64,000 nt of DNA. Origin: Hahella sp. CCB-MM4. GTDB taxonomy: Bacteria > Pseudomonadota > Gammaproteobacteria > Pseudomonadales > Oleiphilaceae. Every line of letters starts with the position of its first letter. Positions within the stretch are counted from its first letter, which is position 1. The stretch covers positions 62,001 to 126,000 of the forward strand of contig NZ_MRYI01000005.1 in NCBI RefSeq assembly GCF_002260525.1, written 5' to 3'. The notes under the pieces are model-generated. The model did not search any database. It saw only the letters and a program-made list of their open reading frames with translations, and was not told the origin of the DNA. Positions 45,814 through 55,825 of this stretch are shown one piece after another. Position numbers and translations under genes: made by a program.

Positions 45814-47642
45814 GCCTCAATCCTCCTTATGCCGTATACGCCAATGTCATCGGCGAGCAGGCTGCCTGTCACGCTCTGCTGAACTGCCTGATCAAGGAAT
45901 TCGCTCTGCCTTTATCACTGGTTCGCTATGGCTGGCCGAGTGAACCGATGGGGCTACCTCTTCAACTATCCCATCGCGCACGTTCTGTGAATGCCTTTCC
46001 CCTGAGGGTAGACATGCCTAACGGAACACGTTTCCTGGTACTGGTTGATCGTCAGGATAACCTGGGTAGTCAATATTACCTCTCGGGCGCTTTTGGGAAG
46101 CGCCAATCCGGGCCCTGGAGAAAGCTTCAGCTTAGAACTTTTGCCGAGTATTTACTGGAAAGCTGCTCTGAGATCACCGGTCATCGCAACGAAGAGCTCA
46201 TGGACCAGATTCTTGCAAGCGGCGAGCTTAAGCAAACGATTGTGGCCCAACTCACCTCCCAGGTCAGACGCTCATTAAAAGGCTATCTTGATAGCGAGCA
46301 AAGCCTTTGGTTTGGTCATCCGACTCATCCCGCTCCCAAAGCCCGGCTCTGGCCTCAACATTTGCAGCAGCAAGACTATTCCCCAGAGTTTGCTCGATCA
46401 ATGCGGCTGCACCAGTTTGAGGTCCCCATGAATGGTCTGTGGGTCAGTGGCAATGAATTATCTGACCGGCAGGTTCTTAACGGTTTTGCCAACCAATCCG
46501 GTGCTCGTCCAGGTATGGCCATTATCAGTATGCATCCGGTACAGGGCGAACTCTTCCGAACCGACCCCAGAGTCCAGCAATTGCTATCCGATAACATTAT
46601 CCGCGATCTGGGCAGATCCGGTTTTGACGCCTGGCCTACGGCTTCCCTTAGAACCCTGTATGTGAAGGATCACGATTTCTTCATTAAAGGATCACTGAAC
46701 GTCCGCATCACCAACTGCGTGCGCAAGAATGCCTGGTATGAATTGGAAAGCGCTCTGATCATTGACCGGCTGCTCACCCACCTGGTCACGGACTCCCCTG
46801 CAACCACCGGTGGGTTGCAATTGCTGGGTGAACCAGGAGCTATCAGTTGGTCACCCGTCGCGGCTTCAGAGGAAGATCAACGTTGGTTCCGTGAACAAAC
46901 CGGGGCCATTTTGCGACGCAACTTTTGCCAACATGAGGGGATGGAAAACAGCCTGATGGCAGGCACGCTGTTCGGCCGGGACGGAGCCCTGCTTCCCGTC
47001 ATCCTTAACTTTCTACAGGATTATCTTGGTCATTCTCCCACATCGCAGGACCGTCTGGCTTGGTTCCGTCACTACCAGTCTTTGCTGTTACGTCCAGTTA
47101 TCAGCCTGTTCTTCAATCATGGAATCGTGTTTGAACCTCATTTGCAGAATACCATCGTGGTTCACCGGCAGGGTTACCCGGAAAAGGTGCTTCTGCGTGA
47201 CTATGAAGGCGTCAAACTGACCTCCGATCTGGGCAGCCAGTGGATTCCCGAGGACACTCACCCACGGGTCAAACAGTCCATGACTTACCCACGAGCCCAG
47301 GGGTGGAGCCGAATCGCCTACTGCCTGTTCGTCAATAACCTTTCAGAAGCCGTGTTGGCGCTCACCCATCATCATCCTGAACTGGCTCCACAGATGTGGC
47401 AGATGGTTTATGAAGAGCTTCAGATGATCCGGAAAGAGTTGGCAACACCAACACCGGAACTGGACGGTTTGCTCTCAGGTGATGATATTCCATGTAAAAC
47501 CAATTTCAGGGTGAGATTGGCCGGAGCTGCAGATAAGCAGGCTGGTTATGTGCAACTTCCATCTCCCTGGCATGACAAATTCACATCGAAAGATTCGGGT
47601 CATGCAGACAATCCACTGAAAGTTATGGAGTGCAGCCAATGA
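45810..47642 (+). CDS. acsD: AcsD-like NIS synthetase (citrate desymmetrising)
   Basis: Activates citrate with ATP and joins it to serine or a related alcohol/amine, the first step of achromobactin-type assembly. 610 residues. Key residues fall at the very numbers I recall for the AcsD structure: His170 (GHPTHPAPK), Ser279-Leu-Arg281-Thr282, Lys293, Arg305, His444 (EPHLQN) and Asp464 (LRDYEG). This makes orthology with AcsD (or the related PvsD) strong. ATGA overlaps couple it to both neighbours. Confidence 0.88.
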   Translation: MSLNPPYAVYANVIGEQAACHALLNCLIKEFALPLSLVRYGWPSEPMGLPLQLSHRARSVNAFPLRVDMPNGTRFLVLVDRQDNLGSQYYLSGAFGKRQSGPWRKLQLRTFAEYLLESCSEITGHRNEELMDQILASGELKQTIVAQLTSQVRRSLKGYLDSEQSLWFGHPTHPAPKARLWPQHLQQQDYSPEFARSMRLHQFEVPMNGLWVSGNELSDRQVLNGFANQSGARPGMAIISMHPVQGELFRTDPRVQQLLSDNIIRDLGRSGFDAWPTASLRTLYVKDHDFFIKGSLNVRITNCVRKNAWYELESALIIDRLLTHLVTDSPATTGGLQLLGEPGAISWSPVAASEEDQRWFREQTGAILRRNFCQHEGMENSLMAGTLFGRDGALLPVILNFLQDYLGHSPTSQDRLAWFRHYQSLLLRPVISLFFNHGIVFEPHLQNTIVVHRQGYPEKVLLRDYEGVKLTSDLGSQWIPEDTHPRVKQSMTYPRAQGWSRIAYCLFVNNLSEAVLALTHHHPELAPQMWQMVYEELQMIRKELATPTPELDGLLSGDDIPCKTNFRVRLAGAADKQAGYVQLPSPWHDKFTSKDSGHADNPLKVMECSQ

Positions 47643-48934
47643 AAGCACTATCCGACTCGTCTTTTTCTGCATCTTCTGCATCACTACCCGAGAATATCCT
47701 GGTAAACGCAAAATCTCTTGCTTTGGTTGAAAATGAACCGGTCTGTGCCTTCATCTATGACCTGGAAAGCCTACGCAGGCATGTTCGTAGTCTCATGTCC
47801 CAACTCCCTAAAGGAGTGGAACTGTATTACGCGATCAAAGCCAACAGCGAGAAAGAAATTATTGAAACCGTGGCACCTCTGGTGGATGGACTGGAAATCT
47901 CCTCGGGGGGAGAAATTCAGAAAGTCCTGAATTGTTCACTACGCAAGCCCTTTATCTTTTCCGGCCCAGGTAAGTTGGACTCCGACCTAAGAGAAGCCAT
48001 CAAACACCGAGTGGAAATGATCCACCTCGAAAGCATTAATGAAATACATCGGTTGGAGAACATCGCCGCAGAGCAAAATCGCCAACAAAAGGTATTGCTG
48101 CGCATTAACCCGATGTTACCGGATCATTTGGCCACCAAACTATCCATGGCAGGTGTTCCCACTCCCTTTGGTATCGACGAAAAGCAGTTGGCTGAAGCCA
48201 TTCAACTGGTTGAACAGAGTGAACATCTGATACTCAGCGGCTTCCACGTTCATGCCATGTCACACCAGACAGATGTGCAACGGCACCAGCGCCTGCTCGA
48301 TTGGTACCTGGAAAAATGGGGCGAGTGGAAAGCCCTGGTCACAGATACCTCCAACCTGTGTTACCTGAATGTCGGCGGGGGGATGGGGGTCAACTATCTG
48401 ACTCCGGATCAGTACGATTGGTCAGCCCTTTGTCGTCATCTTGAGCAATCCCTGAAACAACATCCGAATCCGCCTCGCATTCGATTCGAACCAGGCCGCT
48501 TCATTTCAGCGTTTTGTGGGTATTACCTGATACAGATAATAGACATTAAACAAAACCACGGCCAAACCTTTGCGATATGCCGGGGGGGTACCCATCACTT
48601 CCGCTTACCGGTAGCCCAATCCCATGATCACCCGGTGATTCACTTACCAATGGGGAACCCAAGGGACTACGGCAACAACCGTTCCGATTCCTGGCAAACC
48701 GTGACCGTTGTGGGACAACTATGTACTCCCAAGGACATTCTTTCCCGGAATCAGAGTTTTTCCGACCTGCAGATAGGCGACCTGCTGGTCCTGCCGATGG
48801 CAGGTGCTTATGGCTACAACATTTCCCACACGGACTTTCTGTGCCATCCCAAACCACAACAGATTTTCATTGATTCAGACGTTATTGACGCACATATACA
48901 AAGGAGTGACCAACATGTTGCAACCGCTTGTTAA
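47639..48934 (+). CDS. acsE: PLP-dependent group IV decarboxylase (AcsE/PvsE-like)
   Basis: A 431-residue alanine-racemase-fold decarboxylase, relative of diaminopimelate decarboxylase. The PLP lysine is in YYAIKAN (Lys67). Further landmarks are GFHVHAMSHQTD, NVGGGMGVNYL, RFEPGRFISA, the catalytic Cys region GQLCTPKDIL and MAGAYGYNISH. In achromobactin biosynthesis AcsE decarboxylates the citryl-serine ester to a citryl-ethanolamine; in vibrioferrin and staphyloferrin B relatives supply the amine. ATG 47639 has GGAG upstream and overlaps the acsD stop; a GTG at 47630 is the alternative. Confidence 0.87.
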   Translation: MKALSDSSFSASSASLPENILVNAKSLALVENEPVCAFIYDLESLRRHVRSLMSQLPKGVELYYAIKANSEKEIIETVAPLVDGLEISSGGEIQKVLNCSLRKPFIFSGPGKLDSDLREAIKHRVEMIHLESINEIHRLENIAAEQNRQQKVLLRINPMLPDHLATKLSMAGVPTPFGIDEKQLAEAIQLVEQSEHLILSGFHVHAMSHQTDVQRHQRLLDWYLEKWGEWKALVTDTSNLCYLNVGGGMGVNYLTPDQYDWSALCRHLEQSLKQHPNPPRIRFEPGRFISAFCGYYLIQIIDIKQNHGQTFAICRGGTHHFRLPVAQSHDHPVIHLPMGNPRDYGNNRSDSWQTVTVVGQLCTPKDILSRNQSFSDLQIGDLLVLPMAGAYGYNISHTDFLCHPKPQQIFIDSDVIDAHIQRSDQHVATAC

Positions 48935-50294
48935 TGAAGGCTCCAGAAACCTTCCATTACTGGAAAACCAGGCTAGCCGCGAATCAAATGCCCGTTCCTA
49001 TCCAAGACGATTGCCTCTGGCTATTAGCAAAGCCGAGGGAATCCATGTCACAGATATGGACGGTAAAACCTATATCGATTGTCTGGCCGGTGCCGGTACT
49101 CTTGCACTGGGACACAACCATCCGGTGGTCGTGGAAGCCATCAAAACAGCACTGGACCAGCAGCTACCGCTCCACACGCTTGATCTGACCACCCCGGTGA
49201 AAGAGGCCTTCGTTGACGAACTGTTTGCCAGTTTACCTCCCGGGTTTGCCGAAGACGCTCGTATACACTTCTGCGGCCCATCTGGCGCAGACGGTATTGA
49301 AGCCGCGCTCAAACTGGCCAAAACCCACACGGGAAGAAGCGGCATCTTTTCCTTTCACGGTGGTTATCACGGTTCCACCCATGCAACGATGAGCCTTAGC
49401 GGCACTCTACATCAAAAAGGAGCTGTTCAAGGGTTGATACCTAATGTTCATTTCCTCCCATATCCTTACTCTTATCGTTGTCCTTTCGGCGTCGGTGGAA
49501 AACGGGGACATCAACTCGGCACCCGTTATCTTGAAACGATTCTGCATGATCCGGAAAGCGGTATTCTCCCTCCTGCCGCCGTAATTCTGGAGGTCGTTCA
49601 GGGCGAAGGTGGCGCCATCCCCGCTCCGGTGGAATGGCTCAGGGAGATTCGCCGCATTACCGCAGAAGCCGGAATCCCCTTGATCATCGACGAAGTACAA
49701 ACCGGTTTCGGCCGAACCGGTCGTCTGTTCGCTTTTGAGCACGCCGGTATCGAGCCGGATATCCTGGTCCTGTCCAAAGCCATTGGTGGCAGCCTGCCGT
49801 TGTCAGTTCTTGTATACCGGAAAAAGTTCGACCAGTGGCTGCCCGGCGCTCATATCGGCACCTTTCGGGGAAATCAACTAGCAATGGCCGCAGGACTGGC
49901 CAGTCTCAAATACATCAAATCGAAGGATCTCTCCGCACAGGCGTCAATCAAAGGCAGACAACTTCAAGAGAAGCTGGGCGAGCTTCAGTATGACTTTGGT
50001 GAAATCGGCGATGTCCGGGGACAGGGCCTGATGATTGGCGTTGAAATCGTTGACGGTAATGGGGCTACAGATCGTCTGGGCCAGCCGCTGGCTAACCCGG
50101 AACTGGCTTCAAAAATACAGCGTCGATGCTTTCAGAAAGGATTAATTCTTGAGGTTGGCGGCAGGCATTCTTCGGTGGTCCGCTTCCTCCCTCCTTTGAT
50201 CGTTACTGAACAGCAGATTGAACAAATCGGCAATATTTTTTCCGAAGCGGTACGGGAGCTTTGCCTGTCCCGTGAAATCAGCGTCGCTGGATAA
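48915..50294 (+). CDS. acsF: Diaminobutyrate--2-oxoglutarate aminotransferase (AcsF-like)
   Basis: Makes L-2,4-diaminobutyrate from aspartate semialdehyde using glutamate. 459 residues, class III aminotransferase. N-terminal QASRESNARSYPRRLPLA is typical of this diaminobutyrate subfamily. PLP residues: IIDEVQTGFGRTG and Lys288 in LSKAIGGSLPL. The start ATG 48915 has AAGGAG eight bases upstream and overlaps acsE by 20 bp; an upstream in-frame start is only inside acsE. Diaminobutyrate is a building block of achromobactin, which explains its place in the operon. Confidence 0.9.
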   Translation: MLQPLVNEGSRNLPLLENQASRESNARSYPRRLPLAISKAEGIHVTDMDGKTYIDCLAGAGTLALGHNHPVVVEAIKTALDQQLPLHTLDLTTPVKEAFVDELFASLPPGFAEDARIHFCGPSGADGIEAALKLAKTHTGRSGIFSFHGGYHGSTHATMSLSGTLHQKGAVQGLIPNVHFLPYPYSYRCPFGVGGKRGHQLGTRYLETILHDPESGILPPAAVILEVVQGEGGAIPAPVEWLREIRRITAEAGIPLIIDEVQTGFGRTGRLFAFEHAGIEPDILVLSKAIGGSLPLSVLVYRKKFDQWLPGAHIGTFRGNQLAMAAGLASLKYIKSKDLSAQASIKGRQLQEKLGELQYDFGEIGDVRGQGLMIGVEIVDGNGATDRLGQPLANPELASKIQRRCFQKGLILEVGGRHSSVVRFLPPLIVTEQQIEQIGNIFSEAVRELCLSREISVAG

Positions 50295-50323
50295 ATAGCG
50301 TCAATATAGGTCCTCAATCTGAC

Positions 50324-51880
50324 ATGATTTCACGATCCAACATATCTCCAGGAGCCGATATAACTCCAGGAGCTAATAGCAGACCACGCTGGTTAATCGT
50401 CATGACCGTTCTGTTCGGAACGGTCACGGTGAGCCTGAACAATAGTGCTCTCAATCCGGCGGTACCTGAGTTCATGACAGCCTTCAGCATTGGCCCGATT
50501 ACCGCCGGCTGGATCATTACCGGCTTTTTGATCGGCATGGGTATGACCATGCCGATCACCGGTTTTCTGAGTCATCGCTTCAGCAAGAGAACCGTGTACC
50601 TGACCGGGCTAACGCTTTTTATCTGCGGCTCTATTGCCGGTACTTTTACGACGACCATGCCCTGGGTAATCGCAGCCAGAGTCTTCCAGGGAATAGCAGG
50701 AGGTCTGATGATCCCTTTATCTCTGGCCCTGATCTTTGCCGTCTATCCAAAAGAACAGCGTGGCAGAGTCACCGGCATCTGGGGAACTGCGGTAATGTTG
50801 GCCCCAGCAGTAGGACCTGCGGTTGGTGGAGTGATGTTGCAGTTTTACAGCTGGCATGTGCTGTTCGCCATGAATATTCCCACCGGCCTGCTGGGCTTGT
50901 TTGTCGGCTTTTATTGCCTCCCGGCAGACGAAGGTCAAAAAGACCGTTCATTCGACTGGATTGGTTTTCTGTTGGTGACTTCAGGGGTTGGACTACTACT
51001 GTTTGTCCTCAGCCAATTCAGGGATCAAACGGCACTGACCAGTCCTGTCAATCTGACATTGATAACTCTTGCGTTACTCTGCCTTGTCGCATTTGTCCGG
51101 GTAGAGATAAGCAAGCAGGAACCCTTGCTGTGCCTGCAGATATTTGCCATTCCAAGCTATAGCCTGAGTGTCGTTGTTGCCGTGGTCCAGACCGTCGGCA
51201 TGTTTGGCTGCATCATGATATTGCCGTTGCTCATGCAAACCGTTTTGGGACATGGCCCGGTCTGGACCGGGCTGGCATTACTGACCACCGCCGTGTTCGC
51301 CAGTGCATTTGTCAATCTGGGCGGAAAGACACTGGACACACGGGGACCAAGAGGTGTGGTTTGTATCGGCCTGCTGTTTACCGCACTGGCAACCATCGCG
51401 TTTGGATTGATCGATAACGCCTCACCACTTTGGATGATCTTTTTACTCATGATGGCCAGGGGAATCGGCATCGGGCTGTCCTATATGCCCGTAACCACTG
51501 CAGGACTCAATGCCATCCCCGAGCATCTGGTGGCACAGGGTGCTGCAATGAACAACATCCTGCGGCGCATTGCGGCCTCAATCGCCATCGTTCTGATGTC
51601 CATTTATTTCGAGGTTCGCAGTGCCAATCTTCGCACTGGCGGTACCCCGTCAGACATCAGCGGATTAACCGCCATCAACGAGATATTCACAACGGTTGGT
51701 CTGCTGATATTGCTGGCCTTGCCGTTGGCATGGCTACTGCCCGGTTCAGCTCCGCATCAATCGAAGAAATGGCAGAAGAACCGGCTGAAAGCAGCACGGA
51801 TCAATTTTCGTTTATCTAAAAGTCTGCTCCTGAAAGGGCAGACAGCCTCAAATCAAAAACTAAACAAGGTAGAAACATGA
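50324..51880 (+). CDS. MFS transporter, DHA2 (14-helix) family, probable siderophore exporter
   Basis: A 518-residue inner-membrane protein with about 14 helices and the DHA2 marker block VIAARVFQGIAGGLMIPLSLA (in parts) near 110-130. An MFS exporter gene (yhcA in achromobactin, pvsC in vibrioferrin) sits at this place in related operons. The N-terminus has a 6-residue repeat (ISPGAD, ITPGAN). It begins 29 bp after acsF and overlaps the next gene by ATGA. Confidence 0.85.
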   Translation: MISRSNISPGADITPGANSRPRWLIVMTVLFGTVTVSLNNSALNPAVPEFMTAFSIGPITAGWIITGFLIGMGMTMPITGFLSHRFSKRTVYLTGLTLFICGSIAGTFTTTMPWVIAARVFQGIAGGLMIPLSLALIFAVYPKEQRGRVTGIWGTAVMLAPAVGPAVGGVMLQFYSWHVLFAMNIPTGLLGLFVGFYCLPADEGQKDRSFDWIGFLLVTSGVGLLLFVLSQFRDQTALTSPVNLTLITLALLCLVAFVRVEISKQEPLLCLQIFAIPSYSLSVVVAVVQTVGMFGCIMILPLLMQTVLGHGPVWTGLALLTTAVFASAFVNLGGKTLDTRGPRGVVCIGLLFTALATIAFGLIDNASPLWMIFLLMMARGIGIGLSYMPVTTAGLNAIPEHLVAQGAAMNNILRRIAASIAIVLMSIYFEVRSANLRTGGTPSDISGLTAINEIFTTVGLLILLALPLAWLLPGSAPHQSKKWQKNRLKAARINFRLSKSLLLKGQTASNQKLNKVET

Positions 51881-53805
51881 GTGTTTTGGAAGCCAAGGAA
51901 ATCGGAAACCAAACCCACACCAATCAATCCAATCAGTCGGGCCAATCCAGCCAATCCACCCGCTGGGTGGAGGCGCTGGCATCCAACCAGTTCCATCAGG
52001 TTGAACAAAGGGTCATCAGGCAACTATTACAAACGCTGATTTACGAAGACATTCTGCCCCACGAGTTTCGACAGGATGCCACACCCGACGATAAAGGCTG
52101 GTTTATCCTGGAAGGCAAGACAGCAACCGGGAAGCCGGTCCACTATCATTGTCGCGGCGGAGCCAGGGTCAGCTTTGGACAGATCAAGCTGGACCGGGTA
52201 GCGGTGCTGCGAATCTCCGAAAACGGTCAGACCAAATCTGCCAACCTGCAGGAAGTTCTGACCGAGCTTGTCTCCCGCATCCCCGACACCCAGCTCCTCG
52301 CGACATTTATGGATGAATTGGAACAAACTCTGCTCAAGGACTTGCAGTCCCACAGCCAGGAGCGTTTTCTTCAGCCTTGGGATGGGAAACTGGACTATGA
52401 CGAGCTTGAGGGCGACATTCTGGATGCCCATTCATACCACGCTTGTTATAAATCCCGCATTGGATTCTCCCTGGAAGATAACGAACTTTACGGGCCTGAG
52501 TTCAAGCAGCCCCTGCAGGTTCACTGGCTGGCTGTGCATCATCGCCTAAGTTCCATGAATCATTCACTTTCCACCGACTATCAGGCTTTCGTGGAAGAAC
52601 AGCTGGGCGCACAGGACTATCAACGTTTCGTCGATGCGCTGCAAAGCCAGGGTCGTGATCTGAGTGACTACCACCTGATTCCCGTACACCCCTGGCAATG
52701 GGAGGAAAAGGTTTTAGCCACTTTTTATCCTGAACTGGTGGACAAAGAGATCATTTACCTCGGTACCAGCGAGGATCGCTACCGCGCTCAGCAATCGATT
52801 CGCACCCTGGCCAATGCCACGCAGAAGGAGAAGCCTTACGTCAAACTGGCTCTCAGCATCACCAATACTTCTACCAGCAGAATACTGGCGGGCCATACCG
52901 TCTTGAACGGTCCGTTGATTACAGATTGGCTGCACGGCTTGATTACCCAAGACCAAACTGCCCGCGAAATGGACTTCGTCATCCTGGGTGAAACGGTGGG
53001 CGTGACCTTTGATTATCAGAAGCTACCGGAAGCCAGACATTCAAAAGCTTACGGCACGCTGGGAGCTATCTGGCGGGAAAGTCTGCATCATTATCTGAAG
53101 CCGGGTGAAGAAGGGTTTCCTTTCAACGGACTCTGTTCGCTTAGACCCGAACCGTTGAATCAGGAAAATACAGGACCAATAAAACCGGAAGCGAAACCGC
53201 TGATTGATTCCTGGATACAGCAATACGGTCTGAAAGCCTGGACAGAGCAGGTACTCAGGGTATCCACCACCCCGATTATTCACATGCTGTTTGCCCATGG
53301 TATTGGAATGGAATCTCATGCACAGAACATTGTGCTTATTCATCAAAACGGTTGGCCGGTTCGTATCGCGTTGAAGGATTTCCATGATGGCGTTCGTTAC
53401 TCTCCCGCCCATCTGACTGATCCAGAACGAGCTCCGGATCTCTATCCGGTGCCGCCGAGTCATGCCCTGATCAACGCCAATTCATTCATCCTGACGAACG
53501 ACCTTGATGCAGTACGCGACTTTTCCTGTGACGCCTTCTTTTTCATCTGTCTGGCGGAACTCGGGATCTTTCTGGAACAGCAGTACCAATTAGTAGAAAC
53601 CGAATTCTGGTCAATGACAGCCAAAATTATTCTGGATTATCAGTCGGCATATCCCGAGCACGCTGAGAGATATAAGGCGTTCGATGTATTTGCAGAAACC
53701 TACCAGGTGGAAGAGCTGACCAAGAGACGCCTGTACGGCGACAGTCAGCCCCGGTTCAAGCAGGTTCCCAATCCACTTTATGCATTCAGGCCAACCTCAA
53801 ATTGA
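51877..53805 (+). CDS. acsC: NIS synthetase, AcsC-like
   Basis: Second synthetase of the operon; in achromobactin assembly AcsC attaches diaminobutyrate to the citryl intermediate. 642 residues. Family residues: HACYKSRIGFS near 192, PVHPWQWEEK, Ser-Ile-Arg-Thr in QQSIRTLAN, Lys in VKLALSITNTS, MESHAQNIVLIH and ALKDFHDG, ending in the QVPNPL tail seen in many IucC-like enzymes. The first 25 residues are a Gln/Ser/Asn-rich low-complexity stretch that is probably disordered. Assigned by operon position and motif; acceptor specificity is not provable from sequence. Confidence 0.82.
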   Translation: MSVLEAKEIGNQTHTNQSNQSGQSSQSTRWVEALASNQFHQVEQRVIRQLLQTLIYEDILPHEFRQDATPDDKGWFILEGKTATGKPVHYHCRGGARVSFGQIKLDRVAVLRISENGQTKSANLQEVLTELVSRIPDTQLLATFMDELEQTLLKDLQSHSQERFLQPWDGKLDYDELEGDILDAHSYHACYKSRIGFSLEDNELYGPEFKQPLQVHWLAVHHRLSSMNHSLSTDYQAFVEEQLGAQDYQRFVDALQSQGRDLSDYHLIPVHPWQWEEKVLATFYPELVDKEIIYLGTSEDRYRAQQSIRTLANATQKEKPYVKLALSITNTSTSRILAGHTVLNGPLITDWLHGLITQDQTAREMDFVILGETVGVTFDYQKLPEARHSKAYGTLGAIWRESLHHYLKPGEEGFPFNGLCSLRPEPLNQENTGPIKPEAKPLIDSWIQQYGLKAWTEQVLRVSTTPIIHMLFAHGIGMESHAQNIVLIHQNGWPVRIALKDFHDGVRYSPAHLTDPERAPDLYPVPPSHALINANSFILTNDLDAVRDFSCDAFFFICLAELGIFLEQQYQLVETEFWSMTAKIILDYQSAYPEHAERYKAFDVFAETYQVEELTKRRLYGDSQPRFKQVPNPLYAFRPTSN

Positions 53806-53863
53806 AAGCCCGGCAACTCCCAATCTTTTCAATGCATTCATTTTTCTGTGAAAGGAAACGAAC

Positions 53864-55825
53864 GTGAAACCCAATGAACACTTTCAACAACAGGCTTCCG
53901 AACTGGTCATGCAGGATCTGGTCGAATGCCTGTTCACCGAAGGATTTTTCCTCAATACAGACCAGAAACTGTTATCCCTGGAACAGCTTCAAATCAGTTG
54001 TGAGAAATATCCGGGATTATTCAATCAGCTGACCCGATGGCCTGACGCCGGCTCACCGCAACAGAGCACTCTTTTCTGGTGCTGCTGGTCAGGCGAACCG
54101 CCACACTCTTTCATCGTTATTCCTGTTCGAAAGAACATTGCCCTGACATTGCAACGCATTCCGTCAACCCCGGTTTATGCTGTGAATTTCGACGACACCC
54201 AGACAGCATTTGAGGTGCTCTCATTGACGCCTGTCAGCCTGATGCAACGGGTTCAGAAATTACTGCCCGATGACACCCCGGGGCAAACCAAAGGCTGCGA
54301 ACTGTTTCTGGAATCCTTGAAAACCACCCTGCAACAAACAGCCTGGTCACTAGAGCACCAGATCAATACCGATGGACTCTTTACCCGGCCGGCCGCAGAA
54401 ACCTTCCAGGTTCTGGAGCAATGGTCATCCATCAGGGACCGTCCGTTTCATCCAATAGCCAAAGCCAAAATGGGATTGAATGAAACCGAATACCGCCAAT
54501 ATCTGGCGGAGTTCGGTGAGCATATACCATTACATTGGGTTGCCGTAGCAAGAGACAGTCTATGCTTTGGAAACGGTGTTGAGTCACCCCAGCAGATCCA
54601 TCCAGCCCAGTTCCTGCTTAGCAGGGAACAGCAGGCTAGCTTACAAGAGGAAATGCAACGGCGCGGTATAGATCAAACCCATGTCGCCATTCCGGTTCAT
54701 CCATGGCAATTGGAACATGTTCTCCCCGAACAGATTGGAGAAGCCTGGCAGACAGGTATTCTCGAAACACTGTCATTCAGCGAGGCCAAGGTTCTTGCGA
54801 CTTCGTCCGTCCGCACCATGGCTCCACTGACAAACAGTCCTCACTATCTGAAACTACCTATGGCGATCTATTCACTGGGAGCATCACGCTATCTGCCCGG
54901 CGCTAAAATGATTAACGGTCAACGCAGTGAGCAACTGATGAAACAGGCACTGCCTCTCGACCCCCTCTTACCGGACCGGGTATTTCTGTGCGATGAAACC
55001 AAGTGGTGGGGATTTATGCCGGAAGGCAAAGGCCTGTTTGATGAAGGTCCCCGGCACCTGGCAGCATTGATACGCACTTACCCACAGCAACTGCTTGAGG
55101 ATTCCACTTACAGAATGGTTCCGATGGCCGCGATGGGAACCCTACTTAACAGTCAAACCGGTCCCTCGCCTGAAAATCCCAAAGGCCTTGAGCATTTCTT
55201 TGATCAGTGGATGGAGCACAGACAACTGGCTGAATCCCCAGAGTCGGTGGAAATACTGTTCCGGGAGCTCTGTCAATGTTTCCTGGATATCAAACTGCGC
55301 ATGTTCCGCATTGGCATGCTGGCCGAAATGCACGGCCAGAACGTCGTTCTGGTGCTGAAAGACGGCCAGCCTGAAGGACTGTTGTTCCGGGATCATGACT
55401 CCCTGCGCATATACGTCCCCTGGCTGGAAGAAAACGGCCTTGCTGATCCGGAATATTGTATTAGAAAGGGAACGCCTAATACCCTCTACCACGACGCTCC
55501 GGAAGACTTGCTGTTTTACCTTCTGACGCTGGGCATCCAGGTCAACCTCCGCGCCATCATCGAGACTCTGGCGATCCGTTTTTCCATGGACGATGCCAGA
55601 CTATGGTTGGTGATACGGGAGGAACTGGAGCAGGTCATTCAGACTGTGGATTTTTCTGACGACGTCAGGGCGATGATTAATCAGCAGCTGTTTGAAAATA
55701 GCGAGTGGCCACTCAAGCTATTAGTCAAACCCCTGATTGAACGCGCCGGTGGTCCCGGTAGTATGCCGTTTGGAAAAGGAACCTTGCAGAACCCTTTCCA
55801 TAACCTGAAAACAGATCTGGCTTAA
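53864..55825 (+). CDS. acsA: NIS synthetase, AcsA-like
   Basis: Third synthetase of the operon; in achromobactin AcsA adds a later amide. 653 residues. Landmarks: RPFHPIAKAKMGL near 202, PVHPWQLEHVLP, Ser-Val-Arg-Thr in ATSSVRTMAP, Lys in LKLPMAIYSLGASRYLPG, AEMHGQNVVLVL and LFRDHDSLR. GTG start at 53864 with AAAGGA seven bases upstream. In achromobactin clusters an aldolase-like gene (acsB) stands between acsC and acsA; here there is only a 58-bp gap. Last gene of the operon. Confidence 0.82.
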   Translation: MKPNEHFQQQASELVMQDLVECLFTEGFFLNTDQKLLSLEQLQISCEKYPGLFNQLTRWPDAGSPQQSTLFWCCWSGEPPHSFIVIPVRKNIALTLQRIPSTPVYAVNFDDTQTAFEVLSLTPVSLMQRVQKLLPDDTPGQTKGCELFLESLKTTLQQTAWSLEHQINTDGLFTRPAAETFQVLEQWSSIRDRPFHPIAKAKMGLNETEYRQYLAEFGEHIPLHWVAVARDSLCFGNGVESPQQIHPAQFLLSREQQASLQEEMQRRGIDQTHVAIPVHPWQLEHVLPEQIGEAWQTGILETLSFSEAKVLATSSVRTMAPLTNSPHYLKLPMAIYSLGASRYLPGAKMINGQRSEQLMKQALPLDPLLPDRVFLCDETKWWGFMPEGKGLFDEGPRHLAALIRTYPQQLLEDSTYRMVPMAAMGTLLNSQTGPSPENPKGLEHFFDQWMEHRQLAESPESVEILFRELCQCFLDIKLRMFRIGMLAEMHGQNVVLVLKDGQPEGLLFRDHDSLRIYVPWLEENGLADPEYCIRKGTPNTLYHDAPEDLLFYLLTLGIQVNLRAIIETLAIRFSMDDARLWLVIREELEQVIQTVDFSDDVRAMINQQLFENSEWPLKLLVKPLIERAGGPGSMPFGKGTLQNPFHNLKTDLA

